Below the pieces are notes generated by a model that did no database searches, had not been told where the DNA came from, and was given only the letters and a program-made list of their open reading frames with translations. A program made the translations under genes and the position numbers. From Actinopolyspora xinjiangensis (GTDB taxonomy: Bacteria > Actinomycetota > Actinomycetes > Mycobacteriales > Pseudonocardiaceae): DNA of 64,000 nt. Position 1 is the first letter of the stretch; each line of letters starts with the position of its first letter. Below are positions 10,947 through 19,240 of this stretch, in pieces. The DNA lies in contig NZ_FNJR01000011.1 in NCBI RefSeq assembly GCF_900104475.1, positions 124,001-188,000 on the forward strand, in the 5' to 3' direction.

Positions 10947-12587
10947 GTGGGAGTGGTAGCGCGAACCGGTGTCCCGGACCGGCATTCCGAAGTGCTGGCC
11001 CAGCAGTCCACCGACATGCCGCCGATCGCCTACGCGGCCGTCGCGCCGGTGTTGATCGTGCTGGTCGCGGCGTGTCTGGGCGTGCTGGTCGAGGCGTTCG
11101 TCCCCCGGCGCCAGCGCTGGGCGGTGCAGGTGGCGCTGAGTCTGCTGACCGTGGTCTGCGCGGGTGCGGCCCTGATCCGGCACGCCAGGGAGATCAACAC
11201 CGGCGGCACCACCTTCGCGGACACCGTGGCGGTGGGGCCGGCGACGCTGTTCCTGTGGGGAACGCTGCTGGCGCTGGCGCTCGGGGCGATCCTGCTGATC
11301 GCCGATCGTTCGATCGAGCCGGGCGGCGCGTTCGTCGCCGAGACGAACGCGGCGTCGGGCGGAACCGCATCGCGGCACCCCGCCGACGCCCCCGGTGCGG
11401 CCTCGGCCGAGGTCATGGACCGGGCGAGCGCCTCGGTGGTCGGGATGCGCACCGAGGTCTTCCCGCTGGTGCTGTTCTCCCTCGGCGGGATGATGGTGTT
11501 CTGCGCGGCCAACGACCTGCTGACGATGTTCGTCGCGCTGGAGGTGCTGAGCCTGCCGCTCTACCTGCTGTGCGGCCTGGCCAGGCGGCGCAGGCTGCTC
11601 TCGCAGGAAGCCGCGGTCAAGTACTTCCTGCTGGGTGCCTTCGCCTCCGCGTTCTTCCTCTACGGCCTGGCACTGCTGTACGGCTACGCGGGCTCGGTGA
11701 AGTTCTCCGACATCGCCGACGCCACGGCGGGGAGCCTGCGCTCGGACACCCTGCTGTTCGCCGGTCTCGGATTGGTGGTCATGGGGCTGCTGTTCAAGGG
11801 TTCGGTCGGGCCGTTCCACCTCTGGACCCCGGACGTGTACCACGGTGCCCCGACGGCGGTGACCGGTTTCATGGCGGCCTGCACCAAGGTCGCCGCCTTC
11901 GGTGGGCTGTTGCGGCTGCTGCACGTCGCCTTCCGGGCCTCCAGCTGGGAGTGGCACTGGGTGCTGTGGAGCGTCGCGGTGCTGTCGATGGTCATCGGGG
12001 TGGTGTCCGGGCTGACCCAACGGGACCTCAAGCGCATGATCGCCTACTCCTCGATCGCGCATGCGGGATTTCTCATGGTCGGGGCGATCACGCTGACCGA
12101 GCGGGGACTGTCGGCGACGCTGTTCTACCTGCTCGCCTACGGCTTCACCACGCTGGCGGTGTTCGGGACCATCGGGCTGGTCCGCACCTCGGAGGGTGAG
12201 GCGACTCACCTCTCCGACTGGGCGGGGCTGGCCAAACGCTCGCCCGTGGTGGCCACGGTGTTCACCTTCCTGCTGCTCGCACTGGCCGGTATCCCGGCGA
12301 CCAGCGGTTTCATGGGCAAGTTCGCGGTCTTCTCAGCGGCCTTCTCGGCGGGTATGGGGCCGCTGGTGGTCATAGCGCTGCTGGCCAGCGCGCTGGCCGC
12401 GTTCATCTACCTCCGCGTCATCGTGCTGATGTTCTTCAACGACCCGGCGCCGGACGGGCCCACCGTCAGCGTGCCCGGCGCTTTCACCACCGCGGCCATA
12501 ACACTCGGGGTGGTGGTGACGTTGCTGCTCGGCCTGGTTCCGATGCTGGCGCTGGACTGGGCGAGTGTCGGTGGCTTCGTGTCGTAG
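10947..12587 (+). CDS. nuoN: NADH-quinone oxidoreductase subunit N
   Basis: NuoN is the third antiporter-like pumping subunit and the last gene of the nuo operon. The protein has 546 residues and about 14 hydrophobic segments. The family region FVALEVLSLPLYLLCGLA carries the membrane glutamate, KGSVGPFHLWTPDVYHGAP marks TM7, and RDLKRMIAYSSIAHAGF is also conserved. The GTG start at 10947 follows a strong AGGGAGG at 10931-10937. A hydrophilic loop of about 45 residues (PGGAFVAETNAASGG onward) is inserted between TM3 and TM4. Confidence 0.95.
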   Translation: MGVVARTGVPDRHSEVLAQQSTDMPPIAYAAVAPVLIVLVAACLGVLVEAFVPRRQRWAVQVALSLLTVVCAGAALIRHAREINTGGTTFADTVAVGPATLFLWGTLLALALGAILLIADRSIEPGGAFVAETNAASGGTASRHPADAPGAASAEVMDRASASVVGMRTEVFPLVLFSLGGMMVFCAANDLLTMFVALEVLSLPLYLLCGLARRRRLLSQEAAVKYFLLGAFASAFFLYGLALLYGYAGSVKFSDIADATAGSLRSDTLLFAGLGLVVMGLLFKGSVGPFHLWTPDVYHGAPTAVTGFMAACTKVAAFGGLLRLLHVAFRASSWEWHWVLWSVAVLSMVIGVVSGLTQRDLKRMIAYSSIAHAGFLMVGAITLTERGLSATLFYLLAYGFTTLAVFGTIGLVRTSEGEATHLSDWAGLAKRSPVVATVFTFLLLALAGIPATSGFMGKFAVFSAAFSAGMGPLVVIALLASALAAFIYLRVIVLMFFNDPAPDGPTVSVPGAFTTAAITLGVVVTLLLGLVPMLALDWASVGGFVS

Positions 12588-12634
12588 GGTGTCCCTCGCA
12601 GGGCATTTCCGGGGGAGACGAAGGCGACGGTGAC

Positions 12635-13672
12635 GTGACCAGCCCAGTTGGTGATCCGACCAGCGGTGTGCCGTGGGAGACGGGCACCGTGGCCGGTGGT
12701 TTCGACATTGCCGATCCGCAGCTCGCCGAATCGGTGCGGGCGGGGATGGCGCGGGTGGAACGACTGCTGCACGAAGCCGTGCACAGCGATCTGGACTTCA
12801 CCACCCGCGCCTCGCTGCACCTTGTCGAAGCGGGAGGTAAGCGCTTCCGGCCGCTGTTCACGTTGTTGGCGGCCGAGTTCGGCGAATCGGATCGGGAAGC
12901 GGTGACCAAGTCCGCCGTGATCCTCGAGATGGTCCACCTGGCCACGCTCTACCACGACGACGTGATGGACGAGGCCACCATGCGGCGCGGCGCCAGCAGC
13001 GCCAACGCCAGGTGGGACAACTCGGTGGCCATCCTCACGGGGGACTTCTTGTTCGCCCAGGCCTCCCAGCTGGCCGCCGATCTGGGCAGCGACGCCGTCC
13101 GGAGGTTGGCCCGCACTTTCGAGGCCCTCGTCACCGGCCAGATGCGCGAGACCGTCGGGGCCGGTGCGGACGAGGACATCGTGGCGCACTACCTGGAGGT
13201 GATCGACGAGAAGACCGGCTCGCTGATCGCCACCTGCGGTCGGTTCGGCGCCGAGTTCAGCGGTGCCGACGGGGAGCGGGTGGAGATCCTGGAGAACATC
13301 GGCAAGATCGTCGGCACCGCGTTCCAGATCTCGGACGACATCATCGACATCGCCTCGCCCCCGGACGAGTCGGGCAAGACGCCCGGTACCGATCTCCGGG
13401 AGGGAGTCCGTACACTGCCGATGCTCTACGAGTTGACCGCTCCCGATCCCGACACGCGGTTACGTGAGCTGCTTTCGGGGTCCCTGACGGCGGATGGCGA
13501 CGTGCAGGAGGCGCTGCGGCGGCTGCGGGAGTCGTCCGGGTTGGCTCGGGCGCGCCGAACCCTGGACACTTACGCTGAGCAGGCGAGTGCGGAGCTGACC
13601 CGCCTGCCGGACTGTCCTGCCCGGCAGGCGCTCTACGCGCTGGTCGACTACGTCGTGGCTCGAACCCGATGA
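12635..13672 (+). CDS. Long-chain polyprenyl diphosphate synthase (probably for menaquinone side chain)
   Basis: This trans-prenyltransferase elongates farnesyl or geranylgeranyl diphosphate with isopentenyl diphosphate. Both aspartate-rich motifs are intact: LYHDDVMDEATMRRG (FARM) and ISDDIIDIASPPDE (SARM). The substrate-binding GGKRFRP is near residue 69. At 345 residues it fits hepta- to decaprenyl synthases. The GTG at 12635 follows GGGGGAGACGAAGG. It lies 47 bases after nuoN on the same strand, an arrangement also found in other actinobacteria, which suggests it supplies the isoprenoid tail of the quinone that complex I reduces. Chain length cannot be read from sequence alone. Confidence 0.9.
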   Translation: MTSPVGDPTSGVPWETGTVAGGFDIADPQLAESVRAGMARVERLLHEAVHSDLDFTTRASLHLVEAGGKRFRPLFTLLAAEFGESDREAVTKSAVILEMVHLATLYHDDVMDEATMRRGASSANARWDNSVAILTGDFLFAQASQLAADLGSDAVRRLARTFEALVTGQMRETVGAGADEDIVAHYLEVIDEKTGSLIATCGRFGAEFSGADGERVEILENIGKIVGTAFQISDDIIDIASPPDESGKTPGTDLREGVRTLPMLYELTAPDPDTRLRELLSGSLTADGDVQEALRRLRESSGLARARRTLDTYAEQASAELTRLPDCPARQALYALVDYVVARTR

Positions 13673-13762
13673 AGCGCGACCGCACGTCGTCGCCCACCCC
13701 GTCGGCTCCGGGCGTGGTCGTACTCGTCGCCGGTTGACTTCGCGAGAGAAAGGACCGCAGCG

Positions 13763-15088
13763 GTGACGTGGCTGTTTACCCAGGTGTGGCTGTGGAGCGT
13801 GGCCGCGTTCTCGGCGGGTGCGGCCGTTACCTGGCTGCTGTTCGTCCGGCCCGCCCACCGGCAGCTGCGCGAGTCGCGCGAGCGTCCCGTCCCCGAGGGC
13901 GACATCCCGGTGTGGGACTCCGAACCGGTTCCGGAGCGAGAGCTACACCGCGACACCGAGGTCTGGCCAGTGGCCGGGGACGAAACCGTGCGGGAGCCGG
14001 GATCGGACCCCACCGTCGAACGGACCGCTCACCTTCCCGAAGCCCCGGCTGAAACCGTTCCCGCCGGTGGGCCGGAGCGACCTACCGAGAGCGTGCCCCG
14101 GCCGTTGGGGAGCCAACGCGCCCGTTGGATGGCGGCGGCCTCCGAGGACTTCGGCGGCTCCGTCTTCGCGACCCCGGTGGGCGGTGGGACCGCCGGCCAG
14201 GGGGAGGACACCGCGGAGTGGCAGCCGGTGCAGGAAGCCTCCGGGCGAACGGAAACCGTCTCGTTCGAGGACGCCGACCTGCGGTTGGAGCGGGAGCGCG
14301 AGCAGCGGTCCCGGCCGTACCTCGGCGCGGAGGCCGCCAGCGGTGCCGCGAAGCCCACGGCCCCCGCCGAAGTGGGCTCCGAAGCCGAGCACTCCGGAGC
14401 GGAGCCCGACAACACGTGGTTCGCGGCCACCGAGTTCGACATGTACGACACCGACAACGTCGCCTCGGAGCCCTCCACGCCTCGCGCGGAGGGGAGCGAG
14501 CACGGCTCGAGGCGGGACGCTCCCGGGGAAACCCGGATGTCCGGGGACGGCGAGGGTGAGCTGACCGGCAGGTTGCGCTCCCTGTTCGAACCGATGGTGA
14601 CCCCCGGCATCGATCCGGACCGCAGCGGTGCCGAGCTGCCACCCACCGCCGGGGAACCGGTGACCGACGGAGTCGCCTCCCCTCCCACCGCTGATGAGCT
14701 CACCGGGGAGCACACCTCCACCGGGCCCGGCACGGCGGCCGAGGAACTGCCGAAGCGGGTTCCCGGAGCGTACACCCGTCCCCGCGGCTCTTCGGCCAAC
14801 TCGGTGATCACCGGCAACGTTCTGGGCGGGCGGGGCTCCGAGACCGGGGAGAGCGCGGGGAGCGTGGTCTCCGGGGCCGCTCCCCAGGAGTGGTACCCGG
14901 ACGAGAGATACCCGGAACAGCCGAGGCCGGACGCCGGCTACACGGTCAAGGGGCAGTTCGACTCGCGGCAGTACCACACCGAGGACTCGCCCTACTTCGA
15001 CCGGGTGGTCGCGGAGGTGTGGTTCCGCGACGCCGCTGACGCCGAACAGGCGGGGTTCGTGGCCTGGGACGGTCGGTCCCGCGCCTGA
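13763..15088 (+). CDS. Membrane-anchored low-complexity protein with a conserved C-terminal motif
   Basis: This 441-residue protein has one hydrophobic segment at about residues 6-29 (VWLWSVAAFSAGAAVTWLLF) near the N terminus, then a very acidic Glu/Pro/Thr-rich region of about 370 residues that is probably disordered. The C-terminal 45 residues are ordered-looking: GYTVKGQFDSRQYHT, SPYFDRVVAEVWF and DAEQAGFVAW. I know this K-G-x-x-S-x-x-Y-H pattern from the tails of several unrelated actinobacterial proteins. The GTG at 13763 follows GAGAAAGGA. The function is unknown. High-GC antisense frames across it are shadows. Confidence 0.75.
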   Translation: MTWLFTQVWLWSVAAFSAGAAVTWLLFVRPAHRQLRESRERPVPEGDIPVWDSEPVPERELHRDTEVWPVAGDETVREPGSDPTVERTAHLPEAPAETVPAGGPERPTESVPRPLGSQRARWMAAASEDFGGSVFATPVGGGTAGQGEDTAEWQPVQEASGRTETVSFEDADLRLEREREQRSRPYLGAEAASGAAKPTAPAEVGSEAEHSGAEPDNTWFAATEFDMYDTDNVASEPSTPRAEGSEHGSRRDAPGETRMSGDGEGELTGRLRSLFEPMVTPGIDPDRSGAELPPTAGEPVTDGVASPPTADELTGEHTSTGPGTAAEELPKRVPGAYTRPRGSSANSVITGNVLGGRGSETGESAGSVVSGAAPQEWYPDERYPEQPRPDAGYTVKGQFDSRQYHTEDSPYFDRVVAEVWFRDAADAEQAGFVAWDGRSRA

Positions 15089-15197
15089 GCGGATCGACCC
15101 GCGAGTCACTCCTCGGTGTCGGTCCTCACCAAGAGCGAGAGCTCGAGAGAGGTTCCGCCGACCCAGCACGGCGAGAAACCGACTCGACGACGCCCTG

Positions 15198-15638
15198 CTA
15201 CGCCTGGGGTGGCCTGTCCAACAGCCTCGACAGCACCACCGTGGATACGGTTCGGTTGATGAACTCCACGGCGCGTAGCCGTTCCAAGGCCGTTTCGAGG
15301 TGGTGTATGTCGGCGGCGCGCAGATGCACTATCGCGTCCGCCTCCCCCGAAACGGTGTAGGCGCGTACCACCTCGGGGAGCGGTTCCAGCCCGGCGAGCA
15401 GCCGATCGGTGGGGACGTTGCCGTGGCAGTGCACTTCCACGAATGCCTCGGTCCCCCACCCGAGCGCCTCCGGGTCCACCACGGCGGTGAAGCCCTGCAG
15501 GATGCCGCTGTCCAGCAGTTTGTCCACCCGCCGCTTCACCGCGGGGGCGGAGAGACCGACGGCCTCGCCGATCTCCGCGTAGCTGGCTCTGGCGTCGGTG
15601 ACTAACTGCGAAACGATCCGTTGATCCAGGGGGTCCAT
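15198..15638 (-). CDS. Lrp/AsnC-family transcriptional regulator
   Basis: This is a feast/famine-type regulator. The N-terminal winged helix-turn-helix is at residues 1-50 (MDPLDQRIVSQLVTDARAS, then YAEIGEAVGLSAPAVKRRVD). The C-terminal RAM ligand/oligomerisation domain follows, with GTEAFVEVHCHG and YTVSGEADAIVHL. From the chosen ATG at 15638 it is 146 residues, typical of the family; an in-frame ATG at 15677 would add 13 Cys/His-containing residues and no homologous sequence. It is divergent from the dimethylargininase gene, so control of that gene by arginine or another amino acid is a reasonable inference. Confidence 0.92.
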   Translation of the reverse strand: MDPLDQRIVSQLVTDARASYAEIGEAVGLSAPAVKRRVDKLLDSGILQGFTAVVDPEALGWGTEAFVEVHCHGNVPTDRLLAGLEPLPEVVRAYTVSGEADAIVHLRAADIHHLETALERLRAVEFINRTVSTVVLSRLLDRPPQA

Positions 15639-15712
15639 ATGCAACATTCTGCCGCACTCACCGCAATGAAGGAGCATTGAATACCACAGAAGTACGCACT
15701 AGATTACGAATT
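15639..15712. promoter_or_regulatory. Shared divergent promoter region, Lrp gene / dimethylargininase
   Basis: This 74-base AT-richer spacer lies between the two divergent start codons. It must carry both promoters and, by family precedent, Lrp-binding sites. I see no perfect palindrome that would identify an operator. Confidence 0.5.
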
Positions 15713-16582
15713 ATGTCGGTGTCCACTGTCGCAGCGCCCGATCCTGTTCAACGGCACGACACGAGCGAACGCGTACCGACGCGGCGCCACTACGTGATGT
15801 GCCCGCCGGAGTACTTCGCCGTGGAGTACTCCATCAATCCCTGGATGGATCCCGAGCGGCCGGTGGACACCGAGCTGGCGATGGAGCAGTGGCGCGAGCT
15901 CGCGGAGATCTACCGGCGGCTCGGCCACACCGTGGAGACGGTGCCTGCCCAGCCCGGCCTGCCCGACATGGTCTTCTCCGCCAACTCCGGAACCGTGATC
16001 GGCGGCAGGGTGCTCGGGGCGCGGTTCCGCTCCTCGGAGCGGGCCCCCGAGGCGGAGCACTTCCGCCGGTGGTTCGCCACCAGCGGCTACCGCGAGATCG
16101 TGATGCCCTCCCGGATCAACGAGGCCGAGGGCGACTTCGCCTGGACCGGGCAGCTGCTGCTGGCGGGAAGTGGTTTCCGCACCGACCCGCAGGCCCACGC
16201 CGAGGCGCAGGAGGTGCTCGGCGTGCCGGTCGTGTCGCTGCGGCTGACCGACCCCCGCTACTACCACCTGGACACCGCGTTGTTCGTCCTGCGGAAGGGG
16301 GAGCGACCCCAGGTCGCCTACTACCCCGAGGCGTTCTCCGAGGGATCGCAGCGAGTGCTGCGCAGGCTCTTCCCGGACGCCGTGATCGCTGACGCGGCCG
16401 ACGCGGAGTGCCTGGGGCTCAACGGTGTCTCAGACGGCAAGCACGTCGTGCTGCCGAGCGAGGCCACCGGGCTCGCCGAACGACTGCGCTCACAGGGCTA
16501 CGAGCCGCTGCTCACCGACATCTCCGAGCTGCGCAAGTCGGGCGGCGGCCCCAAGTGCTGCACGATGGAGCTGCACGAGTGA
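15713..16582 (+). CDS. ddaH: Dimethylargininase (NG,NG-dimethylarginine dimethylaminohydrolase)
   Basis: This amidinotransferase-superfamily enzyme hydrolyses methylated arginines, or a related guanidine substrate, to citrulline. Superfamily residues are in place: INPWMD near the N terminus, SANSGTVIGG, EAEGDFAW (acid), DPRYYHLDTALFVL (catalytic His) and the C-terminal GGGPKCCTMELHE (nucleophilic Cys). It is 289 residues from the ATG at 15713. An upstream in-frame TTG at 15677 overlaps the Lrp-side control region and is less likely. Pairing with a divergent Lrp/AsnC gene is common in actinobacteria. Arginine deiminase-like specificity cannot be excluded. Confidence 0.88.
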   Translation: MSVSTVAAPDPVQRHDTSERVPTRRHYVMCPPEYFAVEYSINPWMDPERPVDTELAMEQWRELAEIYRRLGHTVETVPAQPGLPDMVFSANSGTVIGGRVLGARFRSSERAPEAEHFRRWFATSGYREIVMPSRINEAEGDFAWTGQLLLAGSGFRTDPQAHAEAQEVLGVPVVSLRLTDPRYYHLDTALFVLRKGERPQVAYYPEAFSEGSQRVLRRLFPDAVIADAADAECLGLNGVSDGKHVVLPSEATGLAERLRSQGYEPLLTDISELRKSGGGPKCCTMELHE

Positions 16583-16672
16583 GCCGGGGACGAACGGCCT
16601 GACGGGCGGGGCGGTCGCTCCCGGTGCGGCGGCACGGTCCGGCGAGCGCGAACCGTGCCCGGGCGGGGCCGC

Positions 16673-17557
16673 TCACTCCTCCAGAACGGCCTGAACGTCC
16701 AGCTCGACCCGGACCGTCGGGCCGACCACACCGATCCCCTTGCTCAACAGCTGCTGCCAGTTCACCGAGTAGTCCTCGCGCCGCAGCTCGGTGGTGCAGT
16801 GGCACGCCGTTCTGGTGCCGTTCCACGACCGCGTTCCCAGGTAGGTGGTGTCCAGCTGCACGGGACTGCTCCTGCCGCGCAGCGTCAGCTGGCCGCCCAC
16901 CGACCAGCGGTCACCGCGCAGCTGGGTCAGCCGGTCGCTGTGGAAGTACAGCCTCGGGTGGTTGGTCACGTCCAGAAAGTCCGCCGAGCGCAGATGGTCG
17001 TCCCGCATGCGTACGCCGGTGTCGATGCTGGCGGCGTCGATGGAGACCTCGACCTTCGACCTCTCGAACGGCTCGCGGACGGTGACGCGCCCCTCCAGCT
17101 CCCGGAACGCGCCGTGGATCTTCGACATGCCGATGTGCTGGGCGACGAACCGAATCTCGGTGTGGTCCTGGTCGAACGTCCACACCCCGGGATCGGGCAG
17201 CGCGCTCTCCGGGTCGCGCTTCAGTCTCACGGAACCGATCGCGGTGTGCCGGTTCGTGCGGACCTCGGCCCTGGTGCCCGTGCGCTGGTAGCCGCCCGCC
17301 GTGATCGACACCTTGTGCGTACCGGGCTGCACCGTCGCGAGGAAGAACCCGTACCCGTCGGTGCTCCCGCTGGCGACCTGCTGGTTCAGCCGGTTCACCA
17401 CCGTCACGGTCGCCTCCGGCAGCGGGCGGTCGGCTTCGTCGTGTACCTGACAGCTCAGCGTCCCGCCGTCGAGCGGAGTGGGAGGCAGCGCGTTGCTCGC
17501 CCCCTCCCGGGCGGGTCTGCGCGTGGCACTACGTCCGAGCAGTTTCGACAAGACCAA
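16673..17557 (-). CDS. YceI-family protein with N-terminal carboxypeptidase-regulatory-like domain
   Basis: The C-terminal 170 or so residues form a YceI lipocalin-like fold, which binds polyisoprenoids in characterised members: GVWTFDQDHTEIRFVAQHIG, IDAASIDTGVRMRDDHLRS, FLDVTNHPRLYF and LTLRGRSSPVQLD. Residues about 25-110 resemble a carboxypeptidase-regulatory-like beta domain (GTLSCQVHDEADRPLPEATV, GFFLATVQPGTHKVSITAGG). The start is uncertain. I chose TTG at 17557, seven bases after GGAGAGG; the open frame continues upstream to 17794 but is Arg/Pro/Ser-rich noise. No clear signal peptide is visible from this start. The polyprenyl synthase 3 kb away may be coincidental. Confidence 0.85.
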   Translation of the reverse strand: MVLSKLLGRSATRRPAREGASNALPPTPLDGGTLSCQVHDEADRPLPEATVTVVNRLNQQVASGSTDGYGFFLATVQPGTHKVSITAGGYQRTGTRAEVRTNRHTAIGSVRLKRDPESALPDPGVWTFDQDHTEIRFVAQHIGMSKIHGAFRELEGRVTVREPFERSKVEVSIDAASIDTGVRMRDDHLRSADFLDVTNHPRLYFHSDRLTQLRGDRWSVGGQLTLRGRSSPVQLDTTYLGTRSWNGTRTACHCTTELRREDYSVNWQQLLSKGIGVVGPTVRVELDVQAVLEE

Positions 17558-18039
17558 TCCGAATCCTCTCCGCCGCCGGCCGGATGCCGGTGGCAGCAGT
17601 ACGCCTCGGAGCCCGTGCTTCGACCGCGGGTGCGCTCGGGACTCGCCGCTCGACGTCGAGCGGCGGTGCGGGAGCGGGCGGGAGGTTCCGCCGAGTGACC
17701 ACCACGGCAACCGGTTCAGCAGAGCGCTGCTGGCAGGGCTCGGCCCCGCGCGTCGGCGACGAGCCGAGTGCACGAGCCGTTTGCAAGTTCTCAACAGTTT
17801 AGTTTCCTCGCGAGAGGAAGCTGATCGGTGGTGCTGTGAGCCCGGTCTCCATCGATTTTGTGACGTGTTCGGCGTGCCTTGTCACGGAACTGGCGGTAGA
17901 CGCGCGACGTTGTCCGGGTGAGTTCTTCACGGGGCGCTCAGCGAGCGTGAAAAGCCGGAAACCGTGCGTGGTTCTCGGTCACGACGAGCTCGTCGCCCCC
18001 GGAAATCTGGTCCGGAGTCCGGGCGGAGGCGGAGTCACG
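17558..18039. promoter_or_regulatory. Intergenic region upstream of yceI-like gene and htpX
   Basis: This 482-base divergent spacer has no convincing gene; the open frame from 17836 is in phase with htpX but lacks a ribosome site. It contains a short inverted repeat at 17804-17819 (TTCCTC, loop GCGA, GAGGAA). Promoters for both flanking genes must lie here, but no consensus boxes stand out. Confidence 0.5.
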
Positions 18040-18915
18040 TTGCACAGGAATTGGAACGGAGTCAAAACGGCGCTCCTGCTCGGCGCCATGAGTGCACTCA
18101 TCGTGTTGATCGGAGCGCTGTTCGGGCGGTTCGGCATGGTCGTGGCGCTGCTGGTCGCGCTCGGCATGAACGGCTACGCGTACTTCAACTCGGCCAACCT
18201 CGCCCTGCGGTCGATGCGGGCCCGGCCGGTCTCAGAGGCCGAGCAGCCAGCCATGTACCGCATCGTGCGGGAACTGGCCACGGCCGCGAAGCAACCGATG
18301 CCCGCGTTGTACATCAGCCCCACTGTCGCGCCCAACGCGTTCGCGACCGGCCGCAACCCGCGCAACGCGGCCGTCTGCGCCACCGCAGGCATACTCGAAC
18401 TGCTCGACGAGCGTGAACTGCGTGCGGTTCTCGGACACGAGCTCTCGCACGTCTACAACCGGGACATCCTGATATCGAGCGTGGCCGGGGCGCTGGCCAG
18501 CGCGGTCACCTTCATCGCCAACTTCGGGCTGCTCTTCGCGCACTTCGGCGGGGACGACGAGGACCGGCCGAACCTGATGGCGATGCTGCTGGTGTCCCTG
18601 CTCGGACCGGTGGCGGCGGGAGTGATCCAGATGGCGGTGAGCCGCTCACGCGAGTACCAGGCCGATTCCTCGGGGGCTGAGCTCACCGGGGACCCGCTCG
18701 CGCTGGCTTCCGCGTTGCGGAAACTGGAACGGGGCACCAAGCAGGCTCCGCTGGCGGCGGAGCCCAAGTTGGTCAGCGAATCCCACCTGATGATCGCCAA
18801 CCCCTTCCGGCCCGGGGAGCGGATGACGAAGTTGTTCTCCACCCATCCACCCATCGCCGACCGGGTGCGTCGGCTGGAGGGGATGGCCGGGCGCCAGCTG
18901 CCCACCCATTACTGA
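18040..18915 (+). CDS. htpX: Membrane zinc metalloprotease HtpX
   Basis: HtpX is a membrane M48 protease of envelope and membrane-protein quality control. It has 291 residues. Two N-terminal membrane helices are followed by the zinc site HELSH at about residues 132-136 in [14 protein letters not shown], with the third ligand Glu in [11 protein letters not shown] near 204. Two more hydrophobic segments lie between them. The sequence closely follows the mycobacterial HtpX pattern ([27 protein letters not shown]). I chose TTG at 18040, preceded by GGAGGCGGAG. The downstream DNA can form a hairpin. Confidence 0.93.
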   Translation: MHRNWNGVKTALLLGAMSALIVLIGALFGRFGMVVALLVALGMNGYAYFNSANLALRSMRARPVSEAEQPAMYRIVRELATAAKQPMPALYISPTVAPNAFATGRNPRNAAVCATAGILELLDERELRAVLGHELSHVYNRDILISSVAGALASAVTFIANFGLLFAHFGGDDEDRPNLMAMLLVSLLGPVAAGVIQMAVSRSREYQADSSGAELTGDPLALASALRKLERGTKQAPLAAEPKLVSESHLMIANPFRPGERMTKLFSTHPPIADRVRRLEGMAGRQLPTHY

Positions 18916-19219
18916 GAGGGAGCATCAACACTCACGTGCGTGGCCGGGTAGCCGGCACGTGAGTCGGCGCCTTGCCGCGTTGGGCCGGCTGGTGAGTAGC
19001 GACCTGCGCGGCGAGCGGCCCGGCCTCGCGATGCATCCGACTCACGCACCGGGGACACCCGCGCCGCGACCCGCACGGCCGCGTCCCGACGGCGGCTCTC
19101 CGGTGGCGTCGATCTCGCGGGAGATCGACGGCCTCCGCGCGGGGAACCGCCCCCCATGTTCACCGTCGGCCTCGCCCAGCGGCGCGGCGATTTCGCGAGA
19201 GATCGACACCGCTCGTACG
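18916..19219. other. Hairpin-rich intergenic region between htpX and rfbA (no gene)
   Basis: This stretch of about 300 bases lies between convergent genes. It holds a 10-bp inverted repeat, ACTCACGTGC at 18930-18939 with GCACGTGAGT at 18955-18964, which could terminate htpX. It also holds a dispersed repeat copy (18955-19046) and a 22-base palindrome with 9-bp arms at 19108-19129 (GTCGATCTC, loop GCGG, GAGATCGAC). A related half-site, TTTCGCGAGAGATCGAC, begins at 19191. No credible open frame was found. Confidence 0.6.
18955..19046. repeat. Dispersed repeat with complementary ends, copy 1
   Basis: The left end GCACGTGAGTCGG and right end CCGACTCACG are complementary. Conserved interior blocks are GCCTTGCCG and GAGTAGCG, and the right-hand block is GCATCCGACTCACG. 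The same layout and length recur at 54969-55058 with diverged interior sequence. Confidence 0.6.
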
Positions 19220-19240
19220 GGAGCCGACTCACTCGGCTCC
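19220..19240 (-). terminator. Hairpin overlapping the rfbA stop codon
   Basis: A perfect 8-bp stem (GGAGCCGA / TCGGCTCC) with a five-base loop contains the rfbA stop codon. There is no U tract, so it would be a GC-rich actinobacterial-type terminator or an mRNA 3'-end stabiliser. Confidence 0.5.

Noticed and set aside
17836-18039. N-terminal 68-residue extension of HtpX
   Set aside because: The family starts near MHRNWNG-type sequence. The extension has no ribosome site and a composition unlike coding DNA.
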